Positions 47,301-58,481 of a stretch of 64,000 nt of DNA are shown piece by piece. Each line of letters opens with the position of its first letter. Position 1 is the first letter of the stretch. The stretch is from Strigamia acuminata (taxonomy: Eukaryota; Arthropoda; Chilopoda; Geophilomorpha; Linotaeniidae). The translations under genes were made by a program, and so were the position numbers. Below the pieces are notes generated by a model, which was not told where the DNA came from, ran no database searches, and was given only the letters and a program-made list of their open reading frames with translations. The stretch covers positions 24,826,427 through 24,890,426 of the forward strand of contig OX442315.1 of the NCBI GenBank assembly GCA_949358305.1, given 5' to 3'.

Positions 47301-50300
47301 TTCGGCCTTCCATTGGATTTGTAAACAAATTCTTTTCGTCTGTTGCTCGTCTTCTCTTTATCTTTTGAATTTCGTTTCATTGTTTTTGTCCACAACTCTC
47401 AGTGGGATGACGAGGCTGCAAATGTATATATACGTTATTTTTTTTTTTTTTATATTTATTATTTGGCTGGCTCGAAGCAAGAATCGCATGAATATTGCAA
47501 CCAATCGACTAAGCCAGTTGCATTGTAGGGCACGGCCGTGTCCCTGCTGCGATCAGAAGCCGAGATGGGAGAGGAAGGGGGTTTTGCGGTCGGGTCGTCC
47601 CCGAGGCGGGTCCCCGTCTCATCCCCGGACCCTGCTTATGCAGAAAATGCATCTCCGGCATGAATGTTTGATGGGAGAAGGGTCTCGGCGCTGGCCTGAA
47701 GGGACGTCCATCTCGCCGCGCAGTTGGTGCTCGTGAATATTTCATTTTGGGCCAACCATCTGATTTCAACCCCTTTGCTCCTATAGTGGTTTACTGCTGA
47801 CACACTCACTTGCCAGGCGTGGGTTGGCGACATTCCGTGCCGGATGGTAATTCCGTGGATGCTGCGATGCGATCCGTTGGGAGTGGGAGTGGATCCGAGG
47901 GTGTTTTGTTAATTGGATGCCGGCTCCCATGAGTGGCGAATTATTGCCTCGCTATTTTATTACTTTTAAAATTCTCTCTCTCTCGTCGTGTACTCAAAGA
48001 AAATTTAATTAGTAATAGTCAAAGTTATTGAATGGGAAATTCTAAGTTTAAAAAAAAGTTAGTTTTCTGTTTTTATATGCACGGGTAGGAAAAGTTAAAG
48101 TAGGAAATTCCACGGAGAAATGGGATTGATGTCGAGGCTATGATGCATGGCTCGAGGGATGCAGAATTGTAGATGGTGCATCTCTATTTTTTTTGACTCC
48201 TCCCCCTCCACCTTGCAGTGCATTTGCATATTTTCTACTTTCGCCTTTCCCCAGTAGGTGTCTTTGGGTGTCGCCATCTTTGCTCGAGATCTCATATTTC
48301 GTGGGGCGTGGGTTTATTTTTGCATGGATTTATAGCGCGCACTCCCGCGAGACCCGCGTCCAGATAATGGAAAGGATGGTGGAGGGAGGAGTATGCCCTC
48401 CCCCGCGGGTCCCCCCGAGCTCCACCATCCAATCAATACGTATTGACTTGGCGGGGGTCCACGAGGGAGAGCACGTGCACAGACGTCGCCCGACTTGACT
48501 GCTGTTTGCATATGCAAACGCCGATTGAAAAGAAGCAAAAAAAATGTCAGAGGCTTGAGGGAGGAGGCGGGATAAAGTCACCTGCCAAGACGGGCACGTG
48601 TCCTTTGAATTTTTTTTCTTCTTTTTTTTCTTCACCAAACCCAGCCCAGCCCAGCCCAGCGCGACTCCACCTCACACATTCCTTTAGCAATTTTTCTTAT
48701 TTTCTAAGTTTGACGACGCTTTCGCCGTAAGAAAGCGCCTTCAGTGACAGCCAAGTGATGCTACACAGATGATGATTTATCGCTTTCGGGTTTGTCCTCC
48801 ATTCCTTCATCCGGGGCATCGCATGGGAATGAAGTGGATGCGCGCTGCAGCTGTAGAGAGTATACGAACAGGGCTGGTTCGCTTCCCTTCCCTTCCCTTC
48901 CCTACCCCCTTGTTTCGCACGGTCGACGCGTGCGGGAATTTGTCCACTTTTCATCGCGACATATGCAGAGAGGCGCGCTAGTGCTCGCTTGGCGTGGTTC
49001 ACGTGAAATATGGAAATTTGGGGAGTGTCGCGCGCGCGGGTCGTTAATGCACAAGTTGAAAGCGCGTTCCTGTTGGTTCTCCCTTGCGGCGATGCGGCAT
49101 TGTCATGGTAACCGTGGGTTTCGCCGTATTGTACCGTACAACAAGCAGGTCCGCCAAGCCTGGCGTTGCGTTATCGGGGCGAGATCGCAGCGGTTGATAA
49201 GTTGACTGGACTTGTCATCAAGAGGGTTTGAAATGCACCTACCTGTTGACCACGTGGTGTTCCAGCGCAAGGTTAATAAGATGGCAATCGAGCAGCGCGT
49301 TTGCATTGTTTAATTTGATTGTTGTCAAAGGTCCTCTAAACTTGATTGCCATAAATTGGTGGGTGCATACCACGTGCATGGCCACCGTCACCTTCGTGAC
49401 CCGGTCATTGGAGACCGGTGGCTCGTGGCTTACGTCCCGACTGAGTCGTCCATAATCCTTATCACGGAGACGCGGCCAGAGGAACGCGATAACAGCGACT
49501 GCATGTGCTGCCCTTGTTGGCCGCCTGTCAGGTGCAGGAGGGGAAAGGAGGCAGCGAACCTCTTTAAGCCCAACCGACGTTTTATTTCCGATTAATATGA
49601 TTTTGTCGTTTTTCGTTTTCGTTTTTTTATTTTATTTTTTTATTTTATTTTTTGGGCAGTGTTTTTTATCGTGTGATTTCGAAATATTACCGTAAGGTGT
49701 CGCATAAAGAGGAAAATAGAGGGAGGGGTCATTGAGATTCGTTTCATGTCCTCTCCTCTTTCGCTCTTACCACGTGGGGGCGGTCGTTTATTAAGTTGGG
49801 AGCCAGGGGGACTTGTTATCAAAAATTGAGAAATTTTTCTGAGCGTTCGTCTTGGGATTTTCGCAGTCCCTCTCATCTTTTTGCAGATATTTTCTTATTA
49901 AACTGAATCTACTTAAACTTTGTTTACTTCGAATTTTTTTTTTTTTTTTTTTTTTTTTGGAAAGAAAAAAAAAATCCGACGGAATATTAACTGGGGGCCC
50001 CAAAGGAAGACGAAGACAACCTGGGATACGGAAGTGGAGTGAAATAGGGGTGGCGGGGTGAAGTGCGGTTCTTCTTGGTTTTTTTTTCTTCCTTCCTTCT
50101 TTTCTTTCTTGTGTCGCAGCAGCAATTCACGATGCAAGATTGGAATTTGCTTTGCATCCAATTTGAGCGGGAAATTCCTATTTATGTGCAAACGACGGCG
50201 CCCTCCCAGGACACCTTCCTCGACTTGCACGACTTGAGGAAGTCGTTTTAATTGGAGGGGGCGAAGTGGTGGTTGGAGAAGACGCCCCTCGTCAACTTCT

Positions 50301-53300
50301 TACCTCTCGAGACGACTTGCTTGTGCCAAAACTGTCGAGCAAACATGTCGAATGTGAATGTTTGTTTTAATGAGGTGCGAAAGTTGCTCTCTTTTTTGTC
50401 GGAGGGGGCTTTTAATGGAATGAATGGAGTAACCTGTTTGGTATGAATTTGCAAGTCAACTATTTTTAAGTATTATTTTGTTTGTAATTGTAATTTGTCA
50501 TTGCAACGAGGGTCGTGCCGGCGTCCCCGAGGCCGCACTCGGCGCAAACTCGTCGGGTAATTCATTTACAAAGAGAAATATTGTGATTTGCTGCGTCTAA
50601 ATCCAGTCTTTTCTCTATCGTGCTTTGGCAAATCCTCTGGCGATTTGACTGCAAATTACTCGGCTTCCTCTTGTGTTCACTTGTGCTGGCGCGGGCGCTC
50701 AATTCATTTTTCCGCTAAATTTGCATACAGAGAATAAGGAGGGACGTCGTTGGGATTTGCACCACAGGTCCCGTTTGGTTCTTGTGGGGTCGGCGCTTCG
50801 CTTGATTGAACAAATTCGTGCGTCAAAATCAGACTCATCAGCGGCTCTGAGAGCGCGGAACGAGAGGTGAGGTGAGGTGAGTGAGGGGGAGTGGGAAGGT
50901 GGAGGAGGCAAGACAGCTCTAAGTTTGACTTGGAGTTGGAGCAGGCACAATGCCAATAATTGAGCGCTACACTCAAGATTGGTCGTTGCAATCTGTCCTC
51001 GTGCGGGTTTCTTTGTGTTTTGTAAATTCTAATTTGTTCGAGAGAAGTAGTTCTGGTGACTTTTCTTTTACCGAGTTTCTGATGAGTTAGTTGATGACGA
51101 AGAACGATAGATTAAAGTCGTAAAAATTGTTTATTTTTAATAGCTTTTTTTTTTTATTTATTTATTTAATTTTTTTTTATTTTTGTAGCATCGGGAAGAA
51201 GGATGGAAATCAAAGAAAAAAAGTGATCGTAAAGTCGACACCAAGTTGGAAATTTTAATTGACGCTACTCATTTGTTATGGAATTTATGGTGTGTTATTT
51301 TTATTTTTATTATTTTTATTTTTAATTTTTTTAAATGTATTTCTTTATTTATTTTTCTAGTGAAAGCAATAACATTGCTTTACGCGTTTTTAATCGTGAA
51401 GAAATATTATCTATTGTTATTCAATTTATTAATCGAGAAGTTTATAGCGATAAATTGGCTGTTGCTGCAGGTAGAATGAATTTTAAATTTTTAAAAACAA
51501 TTCTCTTCTAACTTATAATTATTAACGTTATTTTTAAAGCTCAATGTTTACATACTACGTCAGAGGATAATCCAAAAGCGATTGAACTTTTGAGCCAATT
51601 ATCATTTTCGCTTCCCATTGAGACACTGATTAAACAATCATACAACGGAGATGACACAACTCTTCTGTTGTTGAGAAGTTTGGCATCAGGTTAGTGAAAT
51701 TAAAGTTAAAACTTTAAAACTTTAAAATTTAAAATTGTTTTCCTGCAGGTATTTTACTCAATGTGAATCACGGCAAGCTGAGTGATTGTTCTGCCAGTGT
51801 CGTTGCCGCCATTATGACAGTTGTGTCTGAAACTTTAAAAACGGAATTCTCAACTTTAATTGGCAATCTGTTGGAGAAGGAAGAATTGTTGAAGGTAAAA
51901 AGCTGAAAAAGATATAAAAAAATATTAAAGGGTTGACTTGATTAGTGTGAGAAAAGAATTAGAGAGAAGAGCGAAATCCCATGTTGCAGCTTCTCAATCA
52001 TCTCGCCCAATTTATGCGCTCAAAAGAGGATTGGGATTTCATTTAAATTTAGTAAAGCCAATCTTTGTGTTGTTGTTTGATGTGTTTGAAAAATTAACAT
52101 TTTTAATATGCAGCTAAGACTTAGCGCCTAATGCATTTTTATATATTTTTTTCTCTCTTGTGGTTTACAGAATGACAGGTTGGAAGAAGAAGTCATTCGC
52201 TCAGTATCAGAAGTGAGTTCTAGCTAAATAAATATTAACTGTGGTCTAATAATGAAATTTGTTTACTTTATTTGTTTTAGAATGATTTCATAATCGATGG
52301 TCTACAGAATGAAGTTGAAAACATATTGGCTGCTCAAGTTGCATCTTTAGAAATACTAACCAATGTGTGCTGTAATGATGGTGATTAAATGATACATACA
52401 ATTTTAATATTAATTTACATTAACGTTATTATAAATTTTGCTTAACAAGGCGATGAGGACGACGATATTAATAGCATCGATGCCAGTGACGAGTCGTTTG
52501 GTAACGACGAAGAAATGATGGATGAAGATGCAATAAAAGTAATCAGCTAATTATTTTTTGAAAATTATTTTCATTACTGGTCTAAAATTTGATTTACTTT
52601 TGCAGTTTCCATTAACTCTTGCATCTGAAATTAGCGAAGCTATTCTTAGTCACAATTTATTACGAATGGTATTGAATAAATTAAACCCTTTTCCGGATCA
52701 GCTTTCTAAACCCAGTAAAGAAATGACCCGGTTGCAGCAGTCTGTAGCAAAAAGGTAATAATACTTTTTAAATGATATTTCTCTTTAAGTTTTTATATTT
52801 TAATTTTTTTAGCTTGTTGACACTTCAATGTCGAGCCTTACTATGTTTTAATAACTTAGTATCTTGCCTCGATATTGAGGAATTGGGACAAAGTGATGAA
52901 TTATACGCCACATGGTGCAAATTGGCTCAATTATGTTTCAGGCATACACGTAAGCAGCACAAAAGTAAATCCTTAAGTTGTAAATAATATTTTTTATTAT
53001 AAACTATTTAGCTCTGTGCCCAGCCAATTCCGAAAGCGATGTCTATTGCAATAAGCGAGAGCACGTAGACTTTTTGGAAGCGAGTACGAGCGCTTTACGA
53101 GCTCTCACACAAAAGTTAGCTTTTGTGAAGGTTCCACAATTGCAGCACATAAATCCTTCAGAAATTAATTCACTGGCTGAATTAGCACAAGCATCTGGTG
53201 AATCAGGGATTAAGATTAATATTATAAATATTGTGGGAACAATTGGTCAAGTGCTCGCCGAAAAGGCTCTAGATGATGACCAAGTTATCCCATTACTAAA

Positions 53301-53722
53301 GGTGAAGGTCGATAATTTTATTTGATAGGATGAGTGCCCTAATGTTTTTGATTGTTGTTTATTAGGACGTTGGTCTTTTCTTTTTGGAAATGGCGAGCAG
53401 AGACAATATAGAGTTAATTGTCATAGCGGAAGCAGTTGATGCTGTTTTTGATGTGTTTGGAGAAGACGATTTGAATCCTTTGTGCCAAGAAATTAACTTA
53501 GTAGAGCGATTAAAGCATGTGTTGCCTACATTAAAGCACAAAGTACGTATCCAATTATTAATTGGTCATTAAGGTGGTTAAATTTTTCTTTTTAATTTTC
53601 AGCTTCATTTTCAACGTAAGACACTGGGTGATCATTATCCTGTAATCGTGACAGCCAAAACTAATTTAATTCGTTTTATTAAATATAAGACGGAAAATAT
53701 GTCGATTAGCAACCAACTTTGA
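41328..53722 (+). CDS. HEATR3: HEATR3/Syo1, 5S RNP nuclear import chaperone
   Basis: Fifteen exons: 41328-41465, 41663-41841, 44293-44377, 51189-51289, 51361-51470, 51540-51689, 51749-51894, 52171-52212, 52281-52380, 52450-52538, 52606-52754, 52813-52949, 53012-53301, 53366-53542 and 53603-53722. They join in frame to 670 residues (human about 680). The basic start MGKSKRNRRKRKP, the ARM/HEAT helices (MMAPLLVDPSYVVRHSVASALRNLS, MTPLVALLKQ, LLWNLCESNN), the acidic loop at about residues 351-380 and the closing ALDAVFDVF-like region follow vertebrate HEATR3 in order. Syo1/HEATR3 co-imports ribosomal proteins uL18 (RPL5) and uL5 (RPL11) to build the 5S RNP; the acidic loop and HEAT surface bind the cargoes. 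Exons 4-15 are packed with short introns, but introns 2 and 3 are 2.5 and 6.8 kb. Polyadenylation signal at 53743-53748. Confidence 0.96.
41842..44292 (+). other. HEATR3 intron 2 (2.5 kb)
   Basis: Large intron, partly GC-rich (42300-42800 and 43440-43800). It contains a T23 run at 44142-44164. Overlapping open frames on both strands at 42297-42930 show no family signature and are probably chance. Confidence 0.8.
46210..46235 (+). repeat. (GA)n microsatellite
   Basis: Short GA repeat in HEATR3 intron 3. Confidence 0.8.
46831..46854 (+). repeat. (CCCAT)n pentanucleotide repeat
   Basis: Four to five tandem TCCCA units in HEATR3 intron 3. Confidence 0.85.
47012..47021 (+). promoter_or_regulatory. 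CTCF-core motif in HEATR3 intron 3
   Basis: TAGATGGCGC matches YAGRKGGCRS; the four preceding bases (CTCG) match the extended consensus poorly. Confidence 0.28.
48639..48660 (+). repeat. (CCCAG)n pentanucleotide repeat
   Basis: Four tandem CCCAG units in HEATR3 intron 3. Confidence 0.85.
48882..48902 (+). repeat. (TTCCC)n pentanucleotide repeat
   Basis: About four tandem TTCCC units in HEATR3 intron 3. Confidence 0.85.
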
Positions 53723-55587
53723 CAGATTATTTTATTCCAAAAAATAAAAAGTTAAATTCTCATTTTATTTGTTTATTCACTAGGCTAGAGAACAATCTTA
53801 TTTTTACGTATGTTAAGGATCGGGGCTTGTTTACTGTTTAAAATGGTGTGATATATTCATTTAATAGTGGGATATTTTACTGATTCGTCGCTGAATTATA
53901 TGCGTAGTGAGTTTTCATTCGTGTAAATTTGCAACATGACAGATGGTCATAATGAAGGGAAGGTGAATGGAGGCGTTGTAACCATAATGGAGAGGAAACT
54001 ATGGTTGTAGCGGTTAATATTGTAAATGCAGCATTAGCACATAAGACAAAATCTTGAGGAGCAACTAAATCATTTTCTCCCAGTTGAACTGAACTGACAA
54101 AAAATGCGCGTATGGAAGTTTCTTATCCAGATCACAGATCTAAATCTGTTTCCAATTTACTACGTTATGATTTGTTTTTGGGTAGCGACTGATTCTTTGT
54201 CTCTAAGTTAGCTTCTTTTTTATTTTTTGAAAATAATTGTTTTTTCTTACGCTTCCTTATTTGAAAATAACATGGAAGGAAAATTTTCAGTTGGAATCTT
54301 GTGGTTGTCTCCAGGATTTTTAATTTGATTTGATCGGAGCCAGTTTTTGTGGGTATATGTTAAACTAAGTTTTCTCATTGTAGTAGCATTAATTTTATCA
54401 TATTTATTTTATACGAAAAGTTTGTTATTATAGACTACAGTTAGGGTGACCAGTGTCCTGGGAATGTTTATTGGTGAATTATCCTGGCAATTCGAATTTC
54501 TGCATTTGAAGTACGCAGATACATTTTTTCCAGTTTGCATGGCTTATTTTTGAGAAATGTTGTATTGTTCAGTATTACATTGACCTTATCTTTTGATTAT
54601 GTGATAGAAATGCTGGTCGTCTATTCTGATCACAACACAAAAGTGGATTGGTGATGGTGACCAGTCATCGGGCGTCAATTCATCGCGTCAAATTAATCGG
54701 TCCAGCAATTAAATTAAATTAAATACAAATTGCATTCATGGTTCATTATTCATTATTTTATCTTTATCTCAGTTATTTCTCATCTAAGGCAAGAACACAT
54801 ATTGCCTGCTTCCAACTTGGTTTTCTGTAGTTTTTCCCAGTTCTCCGTTCAGGCCAGAAAAAGATGTTTTTGGCATGTAATTTTGAGGGAACAATACCTC
54901 TTCCTAGGATGGGGAGGATAAATCAATATTTAAGATGAAAAAATTTATCAATTTTTTTAAAAAAATTATTATTGTAGCACTTCAGAAATATGTAAACAGT
55001 GCTGAAACAGAGGAAGGTAGGAGGCACATCGGGGTTGTTACGCTAATGTCTCAGTGTGAAAGCAAACTGGGTCTTTAAGAAAGTCATCCCACAGATGACG
55101 GCTTGTATGGTCTATACGGTAACTTCTTACAAAATGACTACATTCAAGTGTAGAAAGAAGTTAATTGTAATGATTAGTGCTGTGAAATTTGTTTTGCACA
55201 GCTGTTTCAACTCAAAGTAATAATCATGAATACAAACAAATTTTAATTCCATACCAGATATAATCAACTCAATTGTTCATACAATATTTAACCTTGAGTG
55301 ACCGCAGGTAAAAAAAAAATTATATAACTTTGAAATGCCTTTGTGTCTTTAAAATGAATTATTTATTATACAACACAATTTGCTTACAGTCAGTGATTGC
55401 ATGGTTGAACATCCCGATGCGCACATTTCCTGGCAAGGAATTTAATCCAGTAAATGTTACAACGTGATACAACTATATACAGTTGGGATATGTTTACTGA
55501 GTAATCCGAGTTTAGTAATCCAGATTTACGTGAGTAAAATACACTTTACATTTGTATAGACAATAAAATCTGTTCCTGTTGTTGCAG
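53723..55587. other. HEATR3 3' UTR and intergenic region before the UNC93-like array
   Basis: HEATR3 3' UTR ends shortly after AATAAA at 53743-53748. The remainder is AT-rich without recognisable genes. Its last part holds the 5' UTR of the first plus-strand UNC93-like gene: a GTGAGT donor at 55530 and an acceptor directly before the ATG at 55588 define a 58-bp leader intron. Confidence 0.6.
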
Positions 55588-57200
55588 ATGATGATGAAAT
55601 CGAACAGCCAGACAGGGCTAGAAACTGAAATTCAGCCTGGCGTTGATAATCCAGCTTTTCAAACTCGGGACACCCCCGATAATTGCATTCAAGACGATAC
55701 GGTTACAAGAACACTTGATGACCATGAAGCACTCAAAGAAAAACGATTAATTTGGAAGTCTCTTGTTTGTTTGTGCGCAACAGTCATGCTAAGCTTTTCT
55801 TCTAGCATAGCATTGATCGATTCTGTCACTTCGCTATATCCCAATGCTAATTTAGGCAATACAGTGTTAGCTGTTATGGGTGGCAGTCAGCTTGTATGTT
55901 CAATCTTCACCTCTGTATGCTTAAAGTTGTGGGGTTGTTTAATGATGCTACGAATTGGTCTGGTTGCAAATACAATGTTCGTAATTGCTTTTTTCTATCC
56001 TGAGTGGATCACACTAATAATCGGGGCTCTGGTTTTTGGTTTTACTGCCTCTATGCTGTTTACTGCTGGTTTTATGTACGCAAACTCAGCGGGTTATTGG
56101 TTAGCACATATTGCTAACAACGGCAATAATCTGGATGCTATTCTAACTCGTGTGTCCGGTATTATGAATGCATCTCTAGGTGGCGGTTTTATATGGGGTA
56201 ATGTAGCTTTATATTTAATTTTGGGTCCACCGCCTAAAGTCGATGTCAATAGTTCTCAGATTTTATGTGGAGCTGCTTATTGCAACGAGGAATTAAACTT
56301 CACTTCTCTAGAACCGCCGCCATCATCAGATCGTTATTACACGTTAATTGGAATTCTTACTGCAATGAGCGCCATTGGGTGTGCATTCAGTTATTTTCTT
56401 GAAGATTTTTCAAGCAAATTGGGTCAAGTATGTTGTACTAGGAGAGAAATATGTACAGTTTTCCTTAACACGTGGCGAGTACTTAAAAATCCAAAAGGAT
56501 TTCTACTAGCACCGTTAACTGCTGCAATTGCCATGGAAGAAGCGTTTATGGTAGGAGATATTACAAAAGTATGTCAACATGCATGATATTTTAGTGTATT
56601 TTATTAATTTATTCATTTATATTGACAATAGGCACTTGTCAGTTGCAGTTTAGGAATTTCTATGGTGGGATTGCTAATGATGGCTTATGGAATTACGCAA
56701 GTTGTGGTTTCACTTGGTCATTGGCCTATTGTTCTGAGGTTTGGTAGAATTTTTACTGTTGGAGTGGCCGTTTTTATACTTGTGCTCGTATTTTCAACTT
56801 TGTTATTATGGAAACCAAATCCTCACCAACTCTATGTTTATTTTATATTGGTGTGTTTATGGGCTGCTGCTGATGCTATTTTAATGTCTGTTACTTTTGG
56901 TAAGTGCTGACTATAATAATTTATATTTCTGTATTTCATTGAATATTTTAATTATATTTGAACTTAGCGACTTACGGCGTATTTTTTGAAGATAACTTGG
57001 AAGGTGCTTTTGCAGCAGCAAATTTTTGGGTGTCTTCAGGGTATCTATTTTGGTTTACTTGGAGTCAGTTCATTTGTGTGGACATTAAATTGTACTTTGT
57101 AGCAGCGATGTTTGGTGTTAGTTTTTTATTGTACGTAGTTTTAGAAAAATTTGCTGTTGGACAACAAAAGTCAGAAATTGTACCGGTAGTCAAAGATTAA
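55588..57200 (+). CDS. UNC93-like membrane protein, copy A
   Basis: Three coding exons, 55588-56568, 56632-56899 and 56968-57200, give 493 residues. The acceptor TTGTTGCAG sits directly before the first ATG, so the start is the first codon of exon 2 after a 5' UTR exon. A polar N-terminus of about 60 residues is followed by multiple membrane spans; the lumenal-type loop CGAAYCNEELNFTSLEPP is shared with copies B and D, and its NFT is a potential glycosylation site. The C-terminal exon pair (ALVSCSLGI..., TYGVFFEDN...) matches the minus-strand UNC93-like gene at 1.3-3.4 kb, including intron positions and the 268-nt exon length. Exon 1 is intron-free where the minus-strand gene has three introns. 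Polyadenylation signal at about 57306-57311. Function is not assignable beyond UNC93/MFS-like membrane protein. Confidence 0.93.
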
Positions 57201-57639
57201 CTTTTAAAAATTTGTTTGTTAATTTAGTTTAAAGAGATTCAAACTAGATTTCTTCTTAAGTTTATCCTAAGTTTTTATGTTAGTCGTCACTGTGTGATCG
57301 AATTAAATAAAATAAATTAATTTTTATTGAATATTCCTTAGTTAACAGTCTAACAATTAACCTCTTCTAGTTTTAGTATATATGGATATACTCATTACAC
57401 CTGATTCTAGGCTTGAAAATGTGTAACAGTACAGTAGGATAGGGACATCTATCTTGCTGTTGCCATCAGAAAACATAAATTAAGCAGTATTGGGTGACTT
57501 GCTAGGAATCAAGTTTTTTTCTTGCCTTGTATGATTTATGTTTAATTCATGTTTAATTTGCAGGTACGGTAAACATGTTTTGTTGTTTAAATGTCGGGGG
57601 CATGCCCACTGCGACTGAAATCAGACAAAGTTAGATCAA

Positions 57640-58018
57640 CATAAATTACGTAACGCCTTAGTGGGGGGGGGGGGGGGGGAAAGGGGGTTTCAAATTTTGT
57701 TACGGGTTGTTACGACGGGGAGGGGAGGGAGGTCGCAATAATGTTATGTAACTTATTTTTTTTTTTGAAATTTTGAAATTCTGAAAATTTGAAATTTTTA
57801 AAAACTGAAATTTTACTTTATAAATAATTGCTTTTTGAGTTATATTAAATAAAAATTGTATTTGTATTTAGTCTACCGTATATCAAAATTAGGGGGGGGG
57901 GGTGGTTAGTTTTGTTACGTAATATTCTAGGGGGGTTTTTGGATTTGTTACGACCTTGTTACCGGGAGGGGGTCTAAAAATCCAAAAATTAGCGTTACGT
58001 AATTTATGGACGGCCCCT
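57640..58018. mobile_element. Inverted-repeat element with G17 run (MITE-like)
   Basis: CATAAATTACGTAACGC at 57640-57656 and its perfect reverse complement at 57992-58008 bound about 370 bp with no coding capacity. The right end continues with GACGGCCCC, which is missing at the left end, so the left terminus looks truncated. The interior holds a run of 17 G (57663-57679) and other G-rich tracts. Unit 2 of the duplication lacks the element; its left breakpoint coincides with the end of shared sequence, but the right flank is not alignable, so there is no clean empty site. Confidence 0.78.
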
Positions 58019-58481
58019 AATAGAATTATCATTCGAAATTAACAAAAGTAAATTTAACCCTAGACATAAAAATAACAGACCAGAATTTAAGCCTACTCGA
58101 TTGTTACAAGAATTGTGTAGGATCCGAGACCAACAATATCAAGTAGTATTAACATTAGAGTATTTGTTGTAACATTAGATTTTAATAAAACATTTTAATT
58201 ACATTTATACAAGTGTTATCATATTTATTCACAGGTAAGGTTATCTCTCTAAGTAATCATTCTTAAGTCGGATCACGACAAAAGTTAATTTAATCACCAT
58301 GTAGTGCGTACATCACACACAAGTTTTCAATTCCATTTTTCTGTTCCAAGGATCTTATTTAGTGATAACTTCCCGCAGCTACGTCGGAATCTAGAAACAA
58401 ACTCCTACTTTAAGGATCGTGTGTGCCAGACTAATATAGTAAAATACCACCAGACAAAGGTGAGAGAAAAAATTAAAATTA

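Larger units (their letters stand above)
44378..51188 (+). other. HEATR3 intron 3 (6.8 kb)
   Basis: Resembles the Oaz introns more than the other HEATR3 introns: alternating GC-rich blocks (46680-47100, 47500-47900, 48180-49560 and 50500-50950) and AT-rich DNA. It contains microsatellites, a CTCF-core match at 47012-47021 and a T26 run at 49934-49959. No nested gene was supported. Confidence 0.8.

Noticed and set aside
48193-49205. Proline/arginine-rich open frames in HEATR3 intron 3
   Set aside because: Produced by GC-rich, repeat-containing intron sequence; overlapping on both strands with no conserved motif.
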